A stretch of DNA of 64,000 nt, from contig PQWQ01000004.1 in assembly GCA_002943765.1 (NCBI GenBank), positions 3,658,001 to 3,722,000 of the forward strand, read 5' to 3'. Made by a program: the position numbers and the translations under genes. Position 1 is the stretch's first letter. Each line of letters begins with the position of its first letter. Positions 12,873 to 25,126 of this stretch are shown here, piece after piece. The DNA comes from Psoroptes ovis (taxonomy: Eukaryota > Arthropoda > Arachnida > Sarcoptiformes > Psoroptidae). The notes beneath the pieces are model-generated. The model had not been told where the DNA came from. It ran no database searches and saw only the letters and a list, made by a program, of their open reading frames with translations.

Positions 12873-13290
12873 TATTTTTTTCGAGCTTTGACAAATGATG
12901 AAATTGAAGAAATAATAATAATTGAAATATTGAAGAAACAATTTCGATTTTTTTCTATTCTATTCTTCTGCCAAAATCAAAATTATCGGGAAAAAAAAAA
13001 AAAAAAAAAAATTCATAAACAATTCATTATGAAAATGACCAACCAACCAACCAGTCAACCGATCGCAATTCAATTGAATTATTATTATTTCATTTTATTT
13101 TATTTTATTTTTATTTTTTCAAATTGTAAGAATTGATAAATAATAAATAATTTCAAAAAAAAAAAAAAAATGAAAAAATAGAAAATATTGAATAGAAATT
13201 GATCGAAATTTTGAATTGAATTGAATTTTTCAATTTTTTAAAATTTTCCAATTTTTTTGAAATCAATACAATCGGAATTTTTTTTTTCCG

Positions 13291-13324
13291 AATTGAATTG
13301 AATTGAATTGAATTGAATTGCAAT
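13291..13324. repeat. (AATTG)n pentanucleotide repeat
   Basis: Six to seven tandem copies of AATTG (written on the other strand, CAATT), a simple satellite just upstream of the glutamate receptor exons. Confidence 0.85.
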
Positions 13325-13862
13325 GAATTGAATCCTGCTGCAATATGAATTGAATCCAAATCAAATCAAATGAATGAAATAGGAAATTTAAAGAAAAAGG
13401 AAATGTATGAAGTAAATAATGATGATAATGATAATAATGATGATGATGATGATGGTCTTCGTTTTTCTTTTGTTATTTTGATTTGAAATTTTGAAATTTT
13501 GAAATTTTTCAAAATTTTCAATCATCAAAATGAATTAACGTTTGTTTTTTTGAAATTATTATTATTTTATTTGAAATTCAATTTTTCAAAGTTTTCAAGT
13601 TTTGTTTATTTGGTATTATTATTATTTTGTTTTTTTTTTTCGTAAATATTATTTATCATTTATGACAATGTACAATGACATAAATAATTGATCATTGAAT
13701 TGAATTGAAATTTTTTTATTTTATTTTTTTGAAAATTTTTTTCTTGTATTAATTATTTATCAATTTGTTTTTTGTTTTGTTTTCTTCTTCCATTTTGTTC
13801 CATTTATTTACAAACAACAATCAACAACGACATCAACAAATTTTGATATTTTGAAAATTTAG

Positions 13863-16800
13863 GACAAAATAGTACACATTGTGGACCAATTAACAAAGAT
13901 CGTGGCATACAACGCTTGGAAGCAATGTTGTTTGCAATCGATAAAATTAATCGTGATCCAACATTATTGGCTAATATTAAATTAGGTGCAATAATACTTG
14001 ATACATGTTCTTCCGATACATATGCATTAAATCAATCATTAGAATTTATTCGTGCATCAATTAATACTGTTGAAGCATCAGCATTTGAATGTATTGATGG
14101 TTCAACACCGAAACCAAAATATGATTGGAAACATATCAGCGGTGTTGTTGGTGGATCATATAGTGAGGTAATTATAAATAACATTATTTATTTATTCATT
14201 ATTTAAATATTTCAATTATAAATTTTCATTTTCCTAATTTTTTCCCCTGAATGAAAAAAAAAAAAAAAAAATGATTTCAAATCTTTAATTATATTGACAT
14301 TATGACAATAATTATCATTATCATTATGATTATTTAACAATGAATGATAATTAAAAACTTTTCAATTATTAACTTTTCGATTATTATCAAACAAAACAAC
14401 GAAGAAAACAAATGCTTTTGTAGTGGCGCCAATTTCGCCTGAATTTTTGAAATATTGTGCTGGGGTTGACTCTTTTGAATGTTTTTTTTTACTTTGTCAA
14501 CAACAACAACAAACCGATGAGCAAAAATTGAAAAACAAATGAAAAAAAACAAAACAAACAAACAAACCATACATACATACAATGCTAAAATTCAATGATT
14601 ATATTTTCAAGTGCAAAATGCAAGCAAAAAAATGCATTATTTCAATGTATTTCAATGTTCAATTTCAATGCATTTTTTTCTCTCATAAAGAATTTAATAG
14701 GACAAAATGGTAATATTAAATTGTTGAGTTTTGAAATATTATTTTTTATTTTTTGAAAATTTCTATTAACCTGAAACATTTGCATTTATTTCAAAAAAAA
14801 AAAAAAATAATAATAAAATAATAATTGAATATATGAATTTTTTAAAAGGGAAAAAAAATATTCATAAAAAATGAAATTTGGTTTTTTTTATGCAGGCAAA
14901 ATAATAGACAAGACAATAGGTTTTTCTTTTTTTTCGTTTTGTTTTGCTACGGAGAAAGAAAATATATTAGGTTGTCCCATAAGTTCTTGCCGTTTTTTGA
15001 ATGAAAAATAAATTTAAAAAACAGCAAGAACTTATGGGACAACCTAATATATATTCAAATATATTTATATTTTAAATTTTTTTCATTTTCATTTTTTCAA
15101 AGACTTTGAATTGTAAATTTCACATAGATATTAAAAAAAAAAAATATTTTCCCATTCAAAAAAAAAGCAGGAAATGTAACATTTGTTTTTTGTTTTGTTT
15201 TGTTTTGTTTTCAATTTCTTTTTGAATTTCAATTTCAAAGATTCCGAGATTTTCTTTCTTTTTTGATTTAATTCATGATTTTAGTCAGGCGGAGAAAAGT
15301 TCAAGAGTTTTGTCAAATGATATACACACACAAAATATCATCCCAAATGCCGTATGGTGATCATCTTTGCTGCTCGGTGTTCATCTCCGAATGTTCTTTG
15401 ATTATGTCTTTAATTCACCAATATCAAAAATAATAAACGAAACAAATCAAAGCACAAAACAAACGCAAATTATTCATACACTTGCTGCTGCTGCTGCTGC
15501 ACATTTCAAGGCACATATTGATGAAATGAAATTGCTAGAAAAATCAATGAAAAATTCAATGCAAAAATTCATACAAAAAATGGCTAAACATCGGTGAAAC
15601 ATCCACATATCCATTCATATTAATTCATTCAACTTTTATGCTTTGAAAAAAAATGGAAATAAATAATATGAATAAGAATAATGAAAATTTGGAATGGAAA
15701 TATCACCAAAAAAATATTAAAAAAACAAATAATTTGAATGAATCAAGTAAAATTCAATGAGAAAAACTTTTTTTTTTTTGAATGTTTGAATACACAAGAA
15801 ACATATAAGAATATTCTTATTTTTCTTAAATTTTGAATTTTCATATGAAAAATATGAATTTTGAATTTTTGATTTTGGCTGGCTGGCTGGCTGGCAACAT
15901 TTGGTGCTAAACATTTTTGGAATCTGGAACCAAAAATTTTTTTTTTTTCAGAGAGAGACCGATAGAAATTTGATGAATTTAAGAAGAAAAAACAGTCTCA
16001 TATATATTCAATTTAATTCTCTACGAATTCGGTTTGTTGTTTCTTCTGTTTATTCATTTCAAATTTCAAATTTTCAAATTTCAAAAATTCAAATTCAAAT
16101 TCTTTTAAAGATTTTGTTTGATTTTCAAATGTTTTGTCTTTGGCAAATATTTTTCCTGCTTATGGAATATATGGTGAATTTATTTTGATTTGATTTGCAA
16201 ATTTTCATTGCTTTCTCTCTCTTTCTTTGATCATTTAATCATAAATTATTTATTTATTCATTTTCATATTTTTACATATTTATTCATATATATTGTCATA
16301 TGTGTTAGTTTTGTCCAAGAAAAAAATAAATAAATAAATAAATAAAATAAATAGATAAAATAAAATGACAAAATGTATTTCTTCGTTTTTGTTTTTGTTT
16401 GTTGATTTTAATCAAATTTTTTAAAATAAATATATTTCTCTCTGTGTGTTTAAATGGCAATTTTTCATTTTATTTTATTTGTTTTTCCTGACTTCAGGTT
16501 TCATTACAAGTTGCAAATTTATTACGTTTATTTAAAATTCCGCAGGTAATTATTCTTTTTTCAGTGTTTTGAATTTTTTTTTTTAAGATTTAAACTATAC
16601 GGATTTCTCTGATTTTTCTTTTTTAGGTCAGCTATGCATCGACCGGCACATCATTGAGCGATAAAACACGTTATGATTTTTTTGCACGTACCGTACCGCC
16701 AGATACTTATCAAGCATTAGTATTAGTTGATTTAGTATTGAAATTTAATTGGTCATATGTTAGTCTAGTCACATCTGAAGGACAATATGGTGATTCCGGT

Positions 16801-19800
16801 ATGAATGCATTCATACGTGAAGCTAAAAAACGTTCAATTTGTATTGCTACCAGTGAAAAAGTACCGAAAAATGCTGATGCAAATTATTTTCAATCAATAT
16901 TATTCAATTTGCGAACAAAACCAAATGCACGCGGTGTTGTATTGTTTTTGCGTGCCGAAGACAATCGTGGTCTATTGAATGCAGCTCAATCATTGAATTT
17001 TACAAATTATTTTACATTCATCGCATCCGATGGTTGGGGTAAAGAGAATCATTTAGTATTAGGTCTTGAACAAGTTGCTGAAGGTGCAATCACAGTTGAA
17101 TTAGCAACAACTGAAGTACAAGAATTTGATGAATATTTTGCCAAATTAACCATTGAACATAATAAGTATGTTGTAATTGTTGAATTATTCATTTTTTTTC
17201 TTATTTGTTTATTCCAAAAAAATAAAAACACCGAAATTAAACTTTTTCTTTTTCTATTTTTTTGAATAATTTAAATAGACGAAATCCTTGGTTCAAAGAA
17301 TATTGGCGCGATACTTATGGTTGCCGTTTTGGTGATGATCCATTCGAGAACTTATCAGTGCCTTTATGTTCACAACATTCACATAGTGAAACAATTACTT
17401 ATAAACAAGAATCAAAGGTTCAATTTGTTGTCGATGCTGTTTATTCATTTGCATATGCATTACATAATGCATGGCTTGATTTATGTAAATCAGATGAAGG
17501 TTATTGTATTAGATTAAAAGAGCTTGATGGTGAAACATTTTATAAACATTATCTGCTCAACGTTTCATTCATTGGTTTGTTAATTTGTTACATATTTAAG
17601 AAAAAAAAAACATTTTCAATTAATACAACAACCATACATATTAATCTTTTTATTTTTATTCATCCTTTTTCTTTTCTTTGCTTGTATTAAACAGATTTAG
17701 CAGGCACTGAAATACGTTTCGATAAAAATGGTGATGGTCTTGGCCGTTATAATATTTATAATTTTCAATTAAATAATAGTCAACGCTCAACAAATCAATA
17801 TGTTTATAAAAAAGTTGGCCAATGGAGTGATGCTGGATTAGAATTAGCATTGGATGAGCTTGTATTCAGTATTAAATCGGATGATGATAATTTTCAAGAT
17901 ATACAATATGATACATTAGATGGATTTACAGGCATTGTTCGTGTACCAGAATCAATTTGTTCAAAACCATGTAAAGTTGGACAAATAAAAATTGTACAAC
18001 AAGGCGATCATTGTTGTTGGATTTGTGCTGCTTGTAAACCATATGAATTTGTTTATAATGAATCATTATGTCAAGATTGTGGTGAAGGACGATGGCCATA
18101 TCCAGATAAACAAAGTTGTTATGATTTAGAATTACGTTATATGAAATGGGCATCAATGTTTGCAATAGTGCCAATAATAATAGCAATTATTGGTCTAATA
18201 TTAACAATATTTGTTATTATGATTTTTGTTAAATATAGTGACACACCTATCGTTAAAGCATCGGGTAGAGAATTATCATTTATATTACTTGGTGGCATTA
18301 TATTCTGTTATCTTAATACATTTATATTGATTGCTAAACCAACATTAATCACATGTGCCATTCAACGTTTTGGTGTATGTATATTTTTGTTTTTTTTTCA
18401 ATTTTATCAATCAATCGATAAAATAAATAAATAAACAAATAAATGATTATGTAAATTATCATGTAATTTATTTTTTTTTTCTTTTCTTTTTTTTGAAAAA
18501 TGAATAAATAAATAGGTTGGTTTTGGGTTTGCCATCATTTATGCTGCATTATTGACAAAAACTAATCGTATATCAAGAATATTTGATAGCGCAAAGAAAA
18601 CCGTACGAAGACCAAGCTTTATTAGTCCAAAATCTCAAGTAATTATTACTGGTTTTTTAGTCATGATACAGGTATGGTTCAATTAAAATGTTTTCTTTTT
18701 TGTTCCATAATTAAATATCGAAAAATGAAAATTTTCAATAATTATTTCCAATATCTTATTTATTTTTTTCTCTCGAAAGGTAATCGGAACTGGTGTTTGG
18801 TTTCTATTAGAACCACCTGGTATTCGTAAATATTATCCGGATGGTAAACGTTCAGAAGTTATACTTAAATGTCGTGTGCGTGATTCAAGTTTTTTATTAA
18901 GTCTAATATACAATATGTTTCTAATAACAACATGTACATTGTATGCGGTAAAAACAAGAAAAATACCTGAAAATTTTAATGAATCAAAATTCATTGGTTT
19001 TACAATGTACACTACATGTATTATTTGGTTAGCATTTGTACCGATATATTTTGGTACTGGTAATAATTTTGAAGTAAGTAAAATTTAAAAAGAAAAAAAT
19101 TTCATTAATTAAGAATTGAATTAATGAAATCAATAAATGAATAAATAAATAAATAAATAATTTTTACAAAAATAAATAAATATATAATTTCAGATACAAA
19201 TAACAACATTATGTGTTTCCATTTCATTAAGCGCATATGTTGCATTATTTTGTCTATTTTCACCAAAATTATACATAATCATATTTCATCCGGATAAAAA
19301 TGTTCGTAAATTAACGATGAACAGTGCAACATATAAGAAAACAACATCGTCCAGTGTGCCGACAACATCATCTAATCACGGTAATAATAATTATTTAAAT
19401 TTAAAATAATTCAACAATAATTTTGAATAATAATAATAATAATAATTTTACAAAAAATTATTACATATATTAAACCAAAAATATATATACATCAATGTTT
19501 GTTTGTTTTTTTATTTTTTCGTTTGTTTGTTTATATTTGATTTTCCAACAATTATTATTGATTTCCATTTATTTATTTATTTATTTATTTGTATGTATTA
19601 CTTGTCATATTTATAAATATAAAATTGTTTTGTTTGTTAATTTTAAAAAATTCTTTTTGCTTATTATTATTATTATCGATATGATCCATATATATCATTA
19701 TATTCCATTATATTTTCTGTTGCATTGTTTTTCTATGTTTTGTTTTGTTTTATATTTATATAAATATATAAATTTCAAAGCTAATCCTAGCCTAATTGAT

Positions 19801-21574
19801 TATACTGATTGAAAAATATATTCGATAGTCGAAGAAAAAAAAAATATTTAAAATAATAAAATATCCTTATGAAATGATATAATATTAATGATGATGTTGA
19901 TGATGATCATGAAAGCAGCAAAGCATCTTTATAATATTTATATATTAAGTTGTCCAATAAGTTCTTGCCGGTTTTATCGTAGAAAATTATTGGAAAAATG
20001 GCAAGAACTTATGGGACAGCCCAATATATAAGTGTTTGTGTGTGTATGTACTTGAAAATTGTACAAAAAGAATAATAATATTTTTCCGTTTGATATTCAT
20101 TTGTCCAAAGATATTTGTTTTCTATGTTTGTTTGATCTATTTGTCTATTCGTTTGTTTTAATCGCTCGCTCGCTCGCTAACTCGCTCGTTCGATTGCTTT
20201 ACATTGCTTGTTTGTTTTCGTTTGATCATTGTTTTACATTTATTTATTTATTTATTCATTCATTTTTTGTTGATATTTTCATGAACAATTTCAATTTCTA
20301 TTTCAATTCAAATTGATTGTGCATGTGAAATCTTGATCTTAATTTTTTTTTCTGTTTTTTTTTTTGGTTTTTGTTTGTTTGTTTATTCATAAACAATCAT
20401 CGAATGTTGTTGTTGTTGTTGTTGTTGGATGTTGTTGATGTTGTTTTTGTTGAATGGGTATCATATTGCTGCTTTGATATTTTGAGAAAAATGAAATCAA
20501 TTTTTTTATTTTTATTTTTTTGTATTCTTCTTTTTTTTTCTATCTCTCTCATTCTCTTCTACCATTGAAAATATATATATACTTACTTCGATTGACATGT
20601 ATTTATTTATTTACTTGAAAAATAAATTTTTATCAAATATCATCATCATTTTGTTTTTGTTTCGGAGACTAGAACATGTCAAATTGACCGTATCCGAAGA
20701 TAATCGTGTTTATTCAGCAACTGAAACATGTAAACGTTCAGCAACGGCAGCTGCAGCTGTTGCTACTGTTGCCACTGTTGTTAGTGTATCGGCTGTCGAT
20801 GTACTTGGGCCAGCAATAACGGCAGCAACGATGACAACAAAAAATGATGATATTAATGTTGATGATGATGAAGATAATGATGATGATGACGACGAAGACG
20901 AAGACGATGACAATGATTATGATGGAAATGTTGGCAAAAAGGATGATAATAATAATAATAATAATAATGTTGATAATCGTCGTATAAGAAGAAAAAATAA
21001 AAATAAATATGAAAAATATAAAAATGATGAACAAAATAATGATAATAATAATAATAATAATTTAGACAATAAAAAATCGATGAAAATAATCAATAATAGT
21101 AATAATAATAATAATGATAATCGAATAGTTGGCAAATATTTATCATCACCAACTAATTCACATAAACAACACCAACAACAACAACTGAATACATTTTCAT
21201 CATCAAAATCATCATCATCATCATCGTTATCATCACAAAAATCTTATCAAAAATTAACAACAGCTGCAATTGTGACAACAAAAGATTTAGCTACTGGTAT
21301 AATACATACTGGTAAATCATCAAAACAACAACAACAATTGAAACATCAAATTGTACATCATCACCATCATCATCATCATCAACAACAACAGCCACAGCAA
21401 ACATATCATCATCATCATCATCATCATCCTACATCACTAACATCGAATATAACAACACAATTAAGTCCATCAACAACATCACCGACAACAATCTGTACAA
21501 ATCCATATGATAATGATGATGATGATGATGATGAACAAAATAATAATAAAAATCGAAATCAACATCAACACCAA

Positions 21575-21606
<32 letters not shown>

Positions 21607-21919
21607 TCATCAACGAACTTATTCACAACAATATCCACATAATCATGATCATGATCTTCAACATCATGATCATCATCAACATCAACATCATCATCAAAAT
21701 AATAATCATCAACAGCAGCAGCAACAGCAACAATTACATCGAAGATTATCATCATCATTGACAGCAACAACAACAACAACAACACCGACACCAATACCAA
21801 TGATATCGACAATATCGGCAACCGAACAACAACAACAACATCAGCAGCAGCAATCTGAATTGAATCAACAACAACAACAACAAAATTTAAAAAATTTCAA
21901 TGGCAAAACATCATTATAA
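13863..21919 (+). CDS. mGluR: metabotropic glutamate receptor (class C GPCR), 5' end missing
   Basis: Nine exons: 13863-14167, 16498-16545, 16627-17165, 17279-17574, 17695-18374, 18516-18671, 18780-19073, 19194-19380, 20673-21919, together 1249 codons in consistent phase. The Venus-flytrap domain starts at QNSTHCGPINKDRGIQRLEA and includes VGGSYSEVSLQVANLLRL, SYAST, TSEGQYGDSG and ASDGWG, where family members bind glutamate with Ser, Thr, Tyr and Asp residues. A Cys-rich linker follows in exon 5 (SICSKPCKVGQ to KQSCYDLE), then seven membrane segments with ALLTKTNRISRIF and the HPDKNVRKL end. Known family role: Gi/o-type glutamate signalling at synapses. Group II/III is my guess from overall similarity to insect mGluR. 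The signal peptide and first strand of the flytrap are absent and must lie on an upstream exon. The last exon (414 aa) is mostly Asp, Asn, Gln, His and Ser repeats. Confidence 0.93.
14168..16497. other. 2.3-kb intron of the glutamate receptor gene
   Basis: Joins SYSE to VSLQVANLL without any missing residues, so no exon is expected inside. It contains one full MITE (14967-15047), long A and T runs, a small (GCT)n tract near 15483 and a (GGCT)4 tract near 15880. Open frames here are chance frames. Confidence 0.85.
14967..15047. mobile_element. mariner-like MITE hairpin, copy 12 (intronic)
   Basis: TTAGGTTGTCCCATAAGTTC and AAGAACTTATGGGACAACCT ends with TA flanks and A-rich core. The arms are almost perfect, making this one of the best preserved copies. 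It lies in a glutamate receptor intron. Confidence 0.85.
19381..20672. other. 1.3-kb intron before the receptor's last exon
   Basis: Donor G|gtaataat after SSNH and acceptor ctag|AA; the split codon gives GAA (EHVKLTVSEDNR). It contains a MITE at 19945-20024 and a (CGCT)n tract near 20161-20190. Confidence 0.75.
19945..20024. mobile_element. mariner-like MITE hairpin, copy 13 (intronic)
   Basis: Left end TTAAGTTGTCCAATAAGTTC, right end AAGAACTTATGGGACAGCCC, with TA flanks. Second core type in reverse orientation (TTATCGTAGAAAATTATTGG). It is the last copy of the family in the window. Confidence 0.78.
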
Positions 21920-24081
21920 TTTGTATATTGATTTATAAATATTTATTGATTCATATATTTATATTTATTTGGCTACACTTTTGCAATTTTCAAGCATTAT
22001 ATTTTAGTTGGTTGGTTTGTTTGTTTGTTTGAACTTTTTAAATAAAAATAAATGAATAAATATGAAAAAAATAGCCTGTGAAATAACCGGAACAAACACA
22101 AACTGATTAATACACATTTATATTCACAAAAATATTAAAAACCTCTCATATAAAACATATTCTTATTTATTCATTATTATTATTATTAATTGCTTGTATA
22201 TACAATACAAACAAACAAACAAACAAAAAATAATACACAATATGAATATAAATATACAGACAGACATGTATAATAATAATAATAAATATGAATATAATTT
22301 TAAATTTTTTTTTTTTTTTTTGAAATGTAAAATATTGTTAAATATATTGAATATATATATGTTATTATATGTACACATTGATATAATATTTAGATATATA
22401 TATTCACAATTTCACAATTAATATATTATAATGTATAATACACATAAACAAGCAATAAAAAAATTTGAAAAAATGCATAGAAACAAGCGCTTCATGTTCA
22501 TATGAAAAAACAAATTCAAATCGAAAAAAATACATTGAATAATACATCAGTGATAATGAAAACATATTTGAAATGAAATGAATTCTATTAGTTCTGGTGA
22601 ATGTATCATCATCAACTGAATACAAACATCAAGTCGTATCATGTGAATTTTGGTCGAATTTTTCAAATATTCAACAATTGCTAATCCAAGCTAATCCATG
22701 TATAGTAGCACCACCAACACCACCACCACCACTAACTGCAACGATATTCTTGTCTTTTCTTATCTTATCTTTTTTTTTTTACTTTAAATCCATTCAAAAT
22801 GAATTACAAGATAAAATTTTTATATAATGTTATAAAACAAATACAATGATTTAGTTTGTATAGGAATTTGCTATACACACACACACACACACACAATTGG
22901 TTTTCCATTTTTTTTTTTTTTATATTTCAAATTATAAATAATTACCATAGATTTATTATTATTATTATTATTATAATTCATTTACACTTGATTTAATTTT
23001 ACATTTGAAGAAATTTTTTTTTAATGCTCGAAAAATTCATTCATTTTATACGAAAATACATCATCATTTCATTGAATAATAATAATAATGATTTGATTTG
23101 AATCAATAATAATAATGTTTATACATTGTATTACCATTTGTTTTGGTCGTTTTTTTTTCTTTGCTTTGTAAATTCTGAATTATTGACATCGGTTGTCATC
23201 GACAGCATCATGTACATACACACACACACATATATATGGCCCATTCATTGTCATGCCCCCTTTAAAATACCAGAAACATTTTGAACAAATGTAAAATTTT
23301 TAAATTAAAAAGAAGATAAATGAAATGAACCAAAAAAATAAAAATAAATAAAGCAAAAAATTCAAATAAAATAATATCAAACAAATCAACAGAGATAATA
23401 ATCATTATAAATAAATAAATAAATATTAATTAACTTATAAACATTTCAAAATATTGTAAAATTGATTATTCAATTGAATTGAATTGAATTGATTGATTGA
23501 TTGATTGATTGATCAAAATCAATCGATTACACAAGATTAACTTGTTTGTTTAATTTATTATTCTCCATTTTTTTAAAAAAATTAAAATTTGAATTCTTTT
23601 TTTTATTATTATTCTAATTCATTTTTAGCCAATTATATTCATTTATTATTATCATTATTATTACTATTTCAATTATTTGAATTATTGTCCGCCATTGTTT
23701 AATTGAATTCAATAAAGATTATTATTATTTGCACTTACACACACACACATTTGTATTTATTATGATTAATTTGATGAAAAATAATGAATAAATAAAAAAA
23801 ATTTTTACCATTTGAATTTGCCGCCTTTCAATTCAATTTGTTTTTTTTTTGCATTTATTTTTGACCGAAAATGTTGAAATAGTCTTCTCAATGTTCTTGT
23901 TTGACATAAACATGCTTTTTTTGTGCAAGCTTAAAGAAAAAAAAAATATTACACGTATAACATTTTCATTTGGCAAGTTGAGCAAAATCATTGGAGAAAT
24001 TTTCACCCGTCTTCTCATACAATATCGGTTTCAATATTCTCATATAATAAATAATTCTCAAATAATTCCTATCAACGAAAA
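21920..24081. other. intergenic: receptor 3' UTR and SSR4 upstream region
   Basis: A/T-rich with (CA)n at about 22874-22895, (AAT)n and (TTGA)n tracts. A frame around 22600-22827 has slightly less repetitive sequence but no recognisable domain. No gene supported. Confidence 0.6.
22041..22046 (+). terminator. possible poly(A) signal of the glutamate receptor
   Basis: AATAAA about 120 bases after the stop codon. Such hexamers are frequent by chance in this composition, so this is only a candidate. Confidence 0.35.
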
Positions 24082-24740
24082 ATGAATTCAATTATAATCA
24101 ATTTGATTGGATTATTCCTCATTATTCAATCGGCAAATGCTGATATTTGTCAAGCGACAACAAAATCATACACAGCAAATGATGGTCTTGTATTGATTAG
24201 TACCGGTCATGTTATACAATTTACCACCAATAATTGTCCTAAAGATGGTAAACATAGTGATTGATTTTTTTTTTTGAATTTAATTGAATTGAATTGTATT
24301 TGACTAATCCATTGATTCGAATTTTTTACAGCCATTCCAGCATATGCAGTGTTGAACAATGGTCAAACACTTACAGTAGCTCATGTTGATTCGGCCGGTT
24401 TATATCAAGTAATTTGATATTTTTTTCCTATTAAAATTCTTCTAAATAATTTGTCTTTACACAGATATCATGGACAAATGAATTATCCAAATCATCATCT
24501 GGTAGTTATGATATTTTAGTATTCGATGAAAATGGCTATCAACAATATCGTAAAACACAACGTTCAGGATCGTCAGCCGCTGCAGATACATCACGTGCAT
24601 TGTTTACCATTCCGTTTAGACATCAATCACCGTATAGTGGCCCGTTTGTCCGTACTGAATTTGCTGCACTTATGATTACATTATTTATATCATATTATGC
24701 TATTGCATTACGTTTTAAAATTATGGAGAAAAAAATATGA
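24082..24740 (+). CDS. SSR4: translocon-associated protein subunit delta
   Basis: Three exons (24082-24247, 24332-24408, 24465-24740) encode 172 residues, matching the usual length of about 173. The N-terminus is a signal peptide (hydrophobic INLIGLFLIIQSANA). The lumenal part contains GLYQISWTNEL and GSYDILVFDENGY, corresponding to the family's YQVSW and YEVRFFDEE segments. A single membrane helix near the C-terminus is preceded by SGPFVRTEF and followed by the short basic tail IMEKKI. In the TRAP complex this subunit sits next to Sec61 in the ER membrane and assists translocation of secretory proteins. The gene is convergent with the uS9m gene. Confidence 0.92.
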
Positions 24741-25126
24741 GAAAATTGAATAAATAAATGAATTTATATACTTTTTATTATTATTTGAAATGTAATTTGA
24801 ACAATAACAACAAAAAAAAAAAAACGAATCAAAATACATAATAAATCAAAATTTATTTAAATCCAAAACTCAGATATACTAGTTTTATTATTATTATCAT
24901 TTTTTTTCAAAGACTAATAGAAATATCAATGATTCCACACAATTTCAATATCAATTTACTATTATTTGTAATGTCAGCTTGAATGATGTAACATCAGTTT
25001 TTCTTGAAACTTTAAATATTCTAGCTATCAAGGTTAAAATGGTTCATTTGTTTTTTTTTTTTTTTTTGAATAATTAATGAATGGATAAATATAAATATAA
25101 ACAACAAATTTCGATGATGGTAGTAT
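24741..25126. other. convergent 3' intergenic region
   Basis: The 386 bases between the stop codons of SSR4 (+) and uS9m (-) hold poly(A)/poly(T) tracts and nothing else recognisable. Confidence 0.7.
24749..24754 (+). terminator. possible poly(A) signal of SSR4
   Basis: AATAAA starting 9 bases after the stop codon, followed by a second overlapping-type AATAAATG. It is close to the stop but plausible for this compact genome. Confidence 0.4.

Larger units (their letters stand above)
1..13862. other. gene-poor AT-rich region without recognisable coding genes
   Basis: No reading frame here resembles a known protein. The longer open frames are translations of A/T runs or of tri- and tetranucleotide repeats. 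The stretch holds microsatellites such as (TGA)n and (GA)n at about 497-541, (AAT)n at 5217-5255 and (TG)n at 7499-7524, poly(A) runs, eleven full hairpin elements of one family plus a half copy (listed separately), and two unrelated foldbacks near 2.4 and 11.25 kb. Because the glutamate receptor exon at 13863 starts mid-codon and lacks the signal peptide, some or all of this region may be a first intron of that gene rather than intergenic DNA. I looked for the missing exon and did not find it. Confidence 0.6.

Noticed and set aside
1..13862. possible CRISPR-like array from the regularly repeated GTCCCATAAGTTC segments
   Set aside because: Spacing is irregular (from about 40 bases to several kb), every copy is an inverted pair with TA flanks, and the genome is eukaryotic; a MITE family explains it.
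15367..15597. 76-codon frame with an alanine run in a glutamate receptor intron
   Set aside because: The receptor reads continuously from SYSE to VSLQVANLL without it, and the alanines come from a (GCT)n tract. No family similarity.
20161..20190. (CGCT)n tract considered as part of a tRNA or structured RNA
   Set aside because: No acceptor stem, A box or B box could be placed; it is a simple repeat.
20710..21135. minus-strand Ser- and Ile-rich frames
   Set aside because: Shadows of the Asp/Asn/Ser repeats in the last exon of the glutamate receptor.
22597..22827. frame with a PTPPPPLTATI stretch downstream of the glutamate receptor
   Set aside because: The proline run comes from a (CAC)n tract, there is no domain, and the first codon is not ATG.
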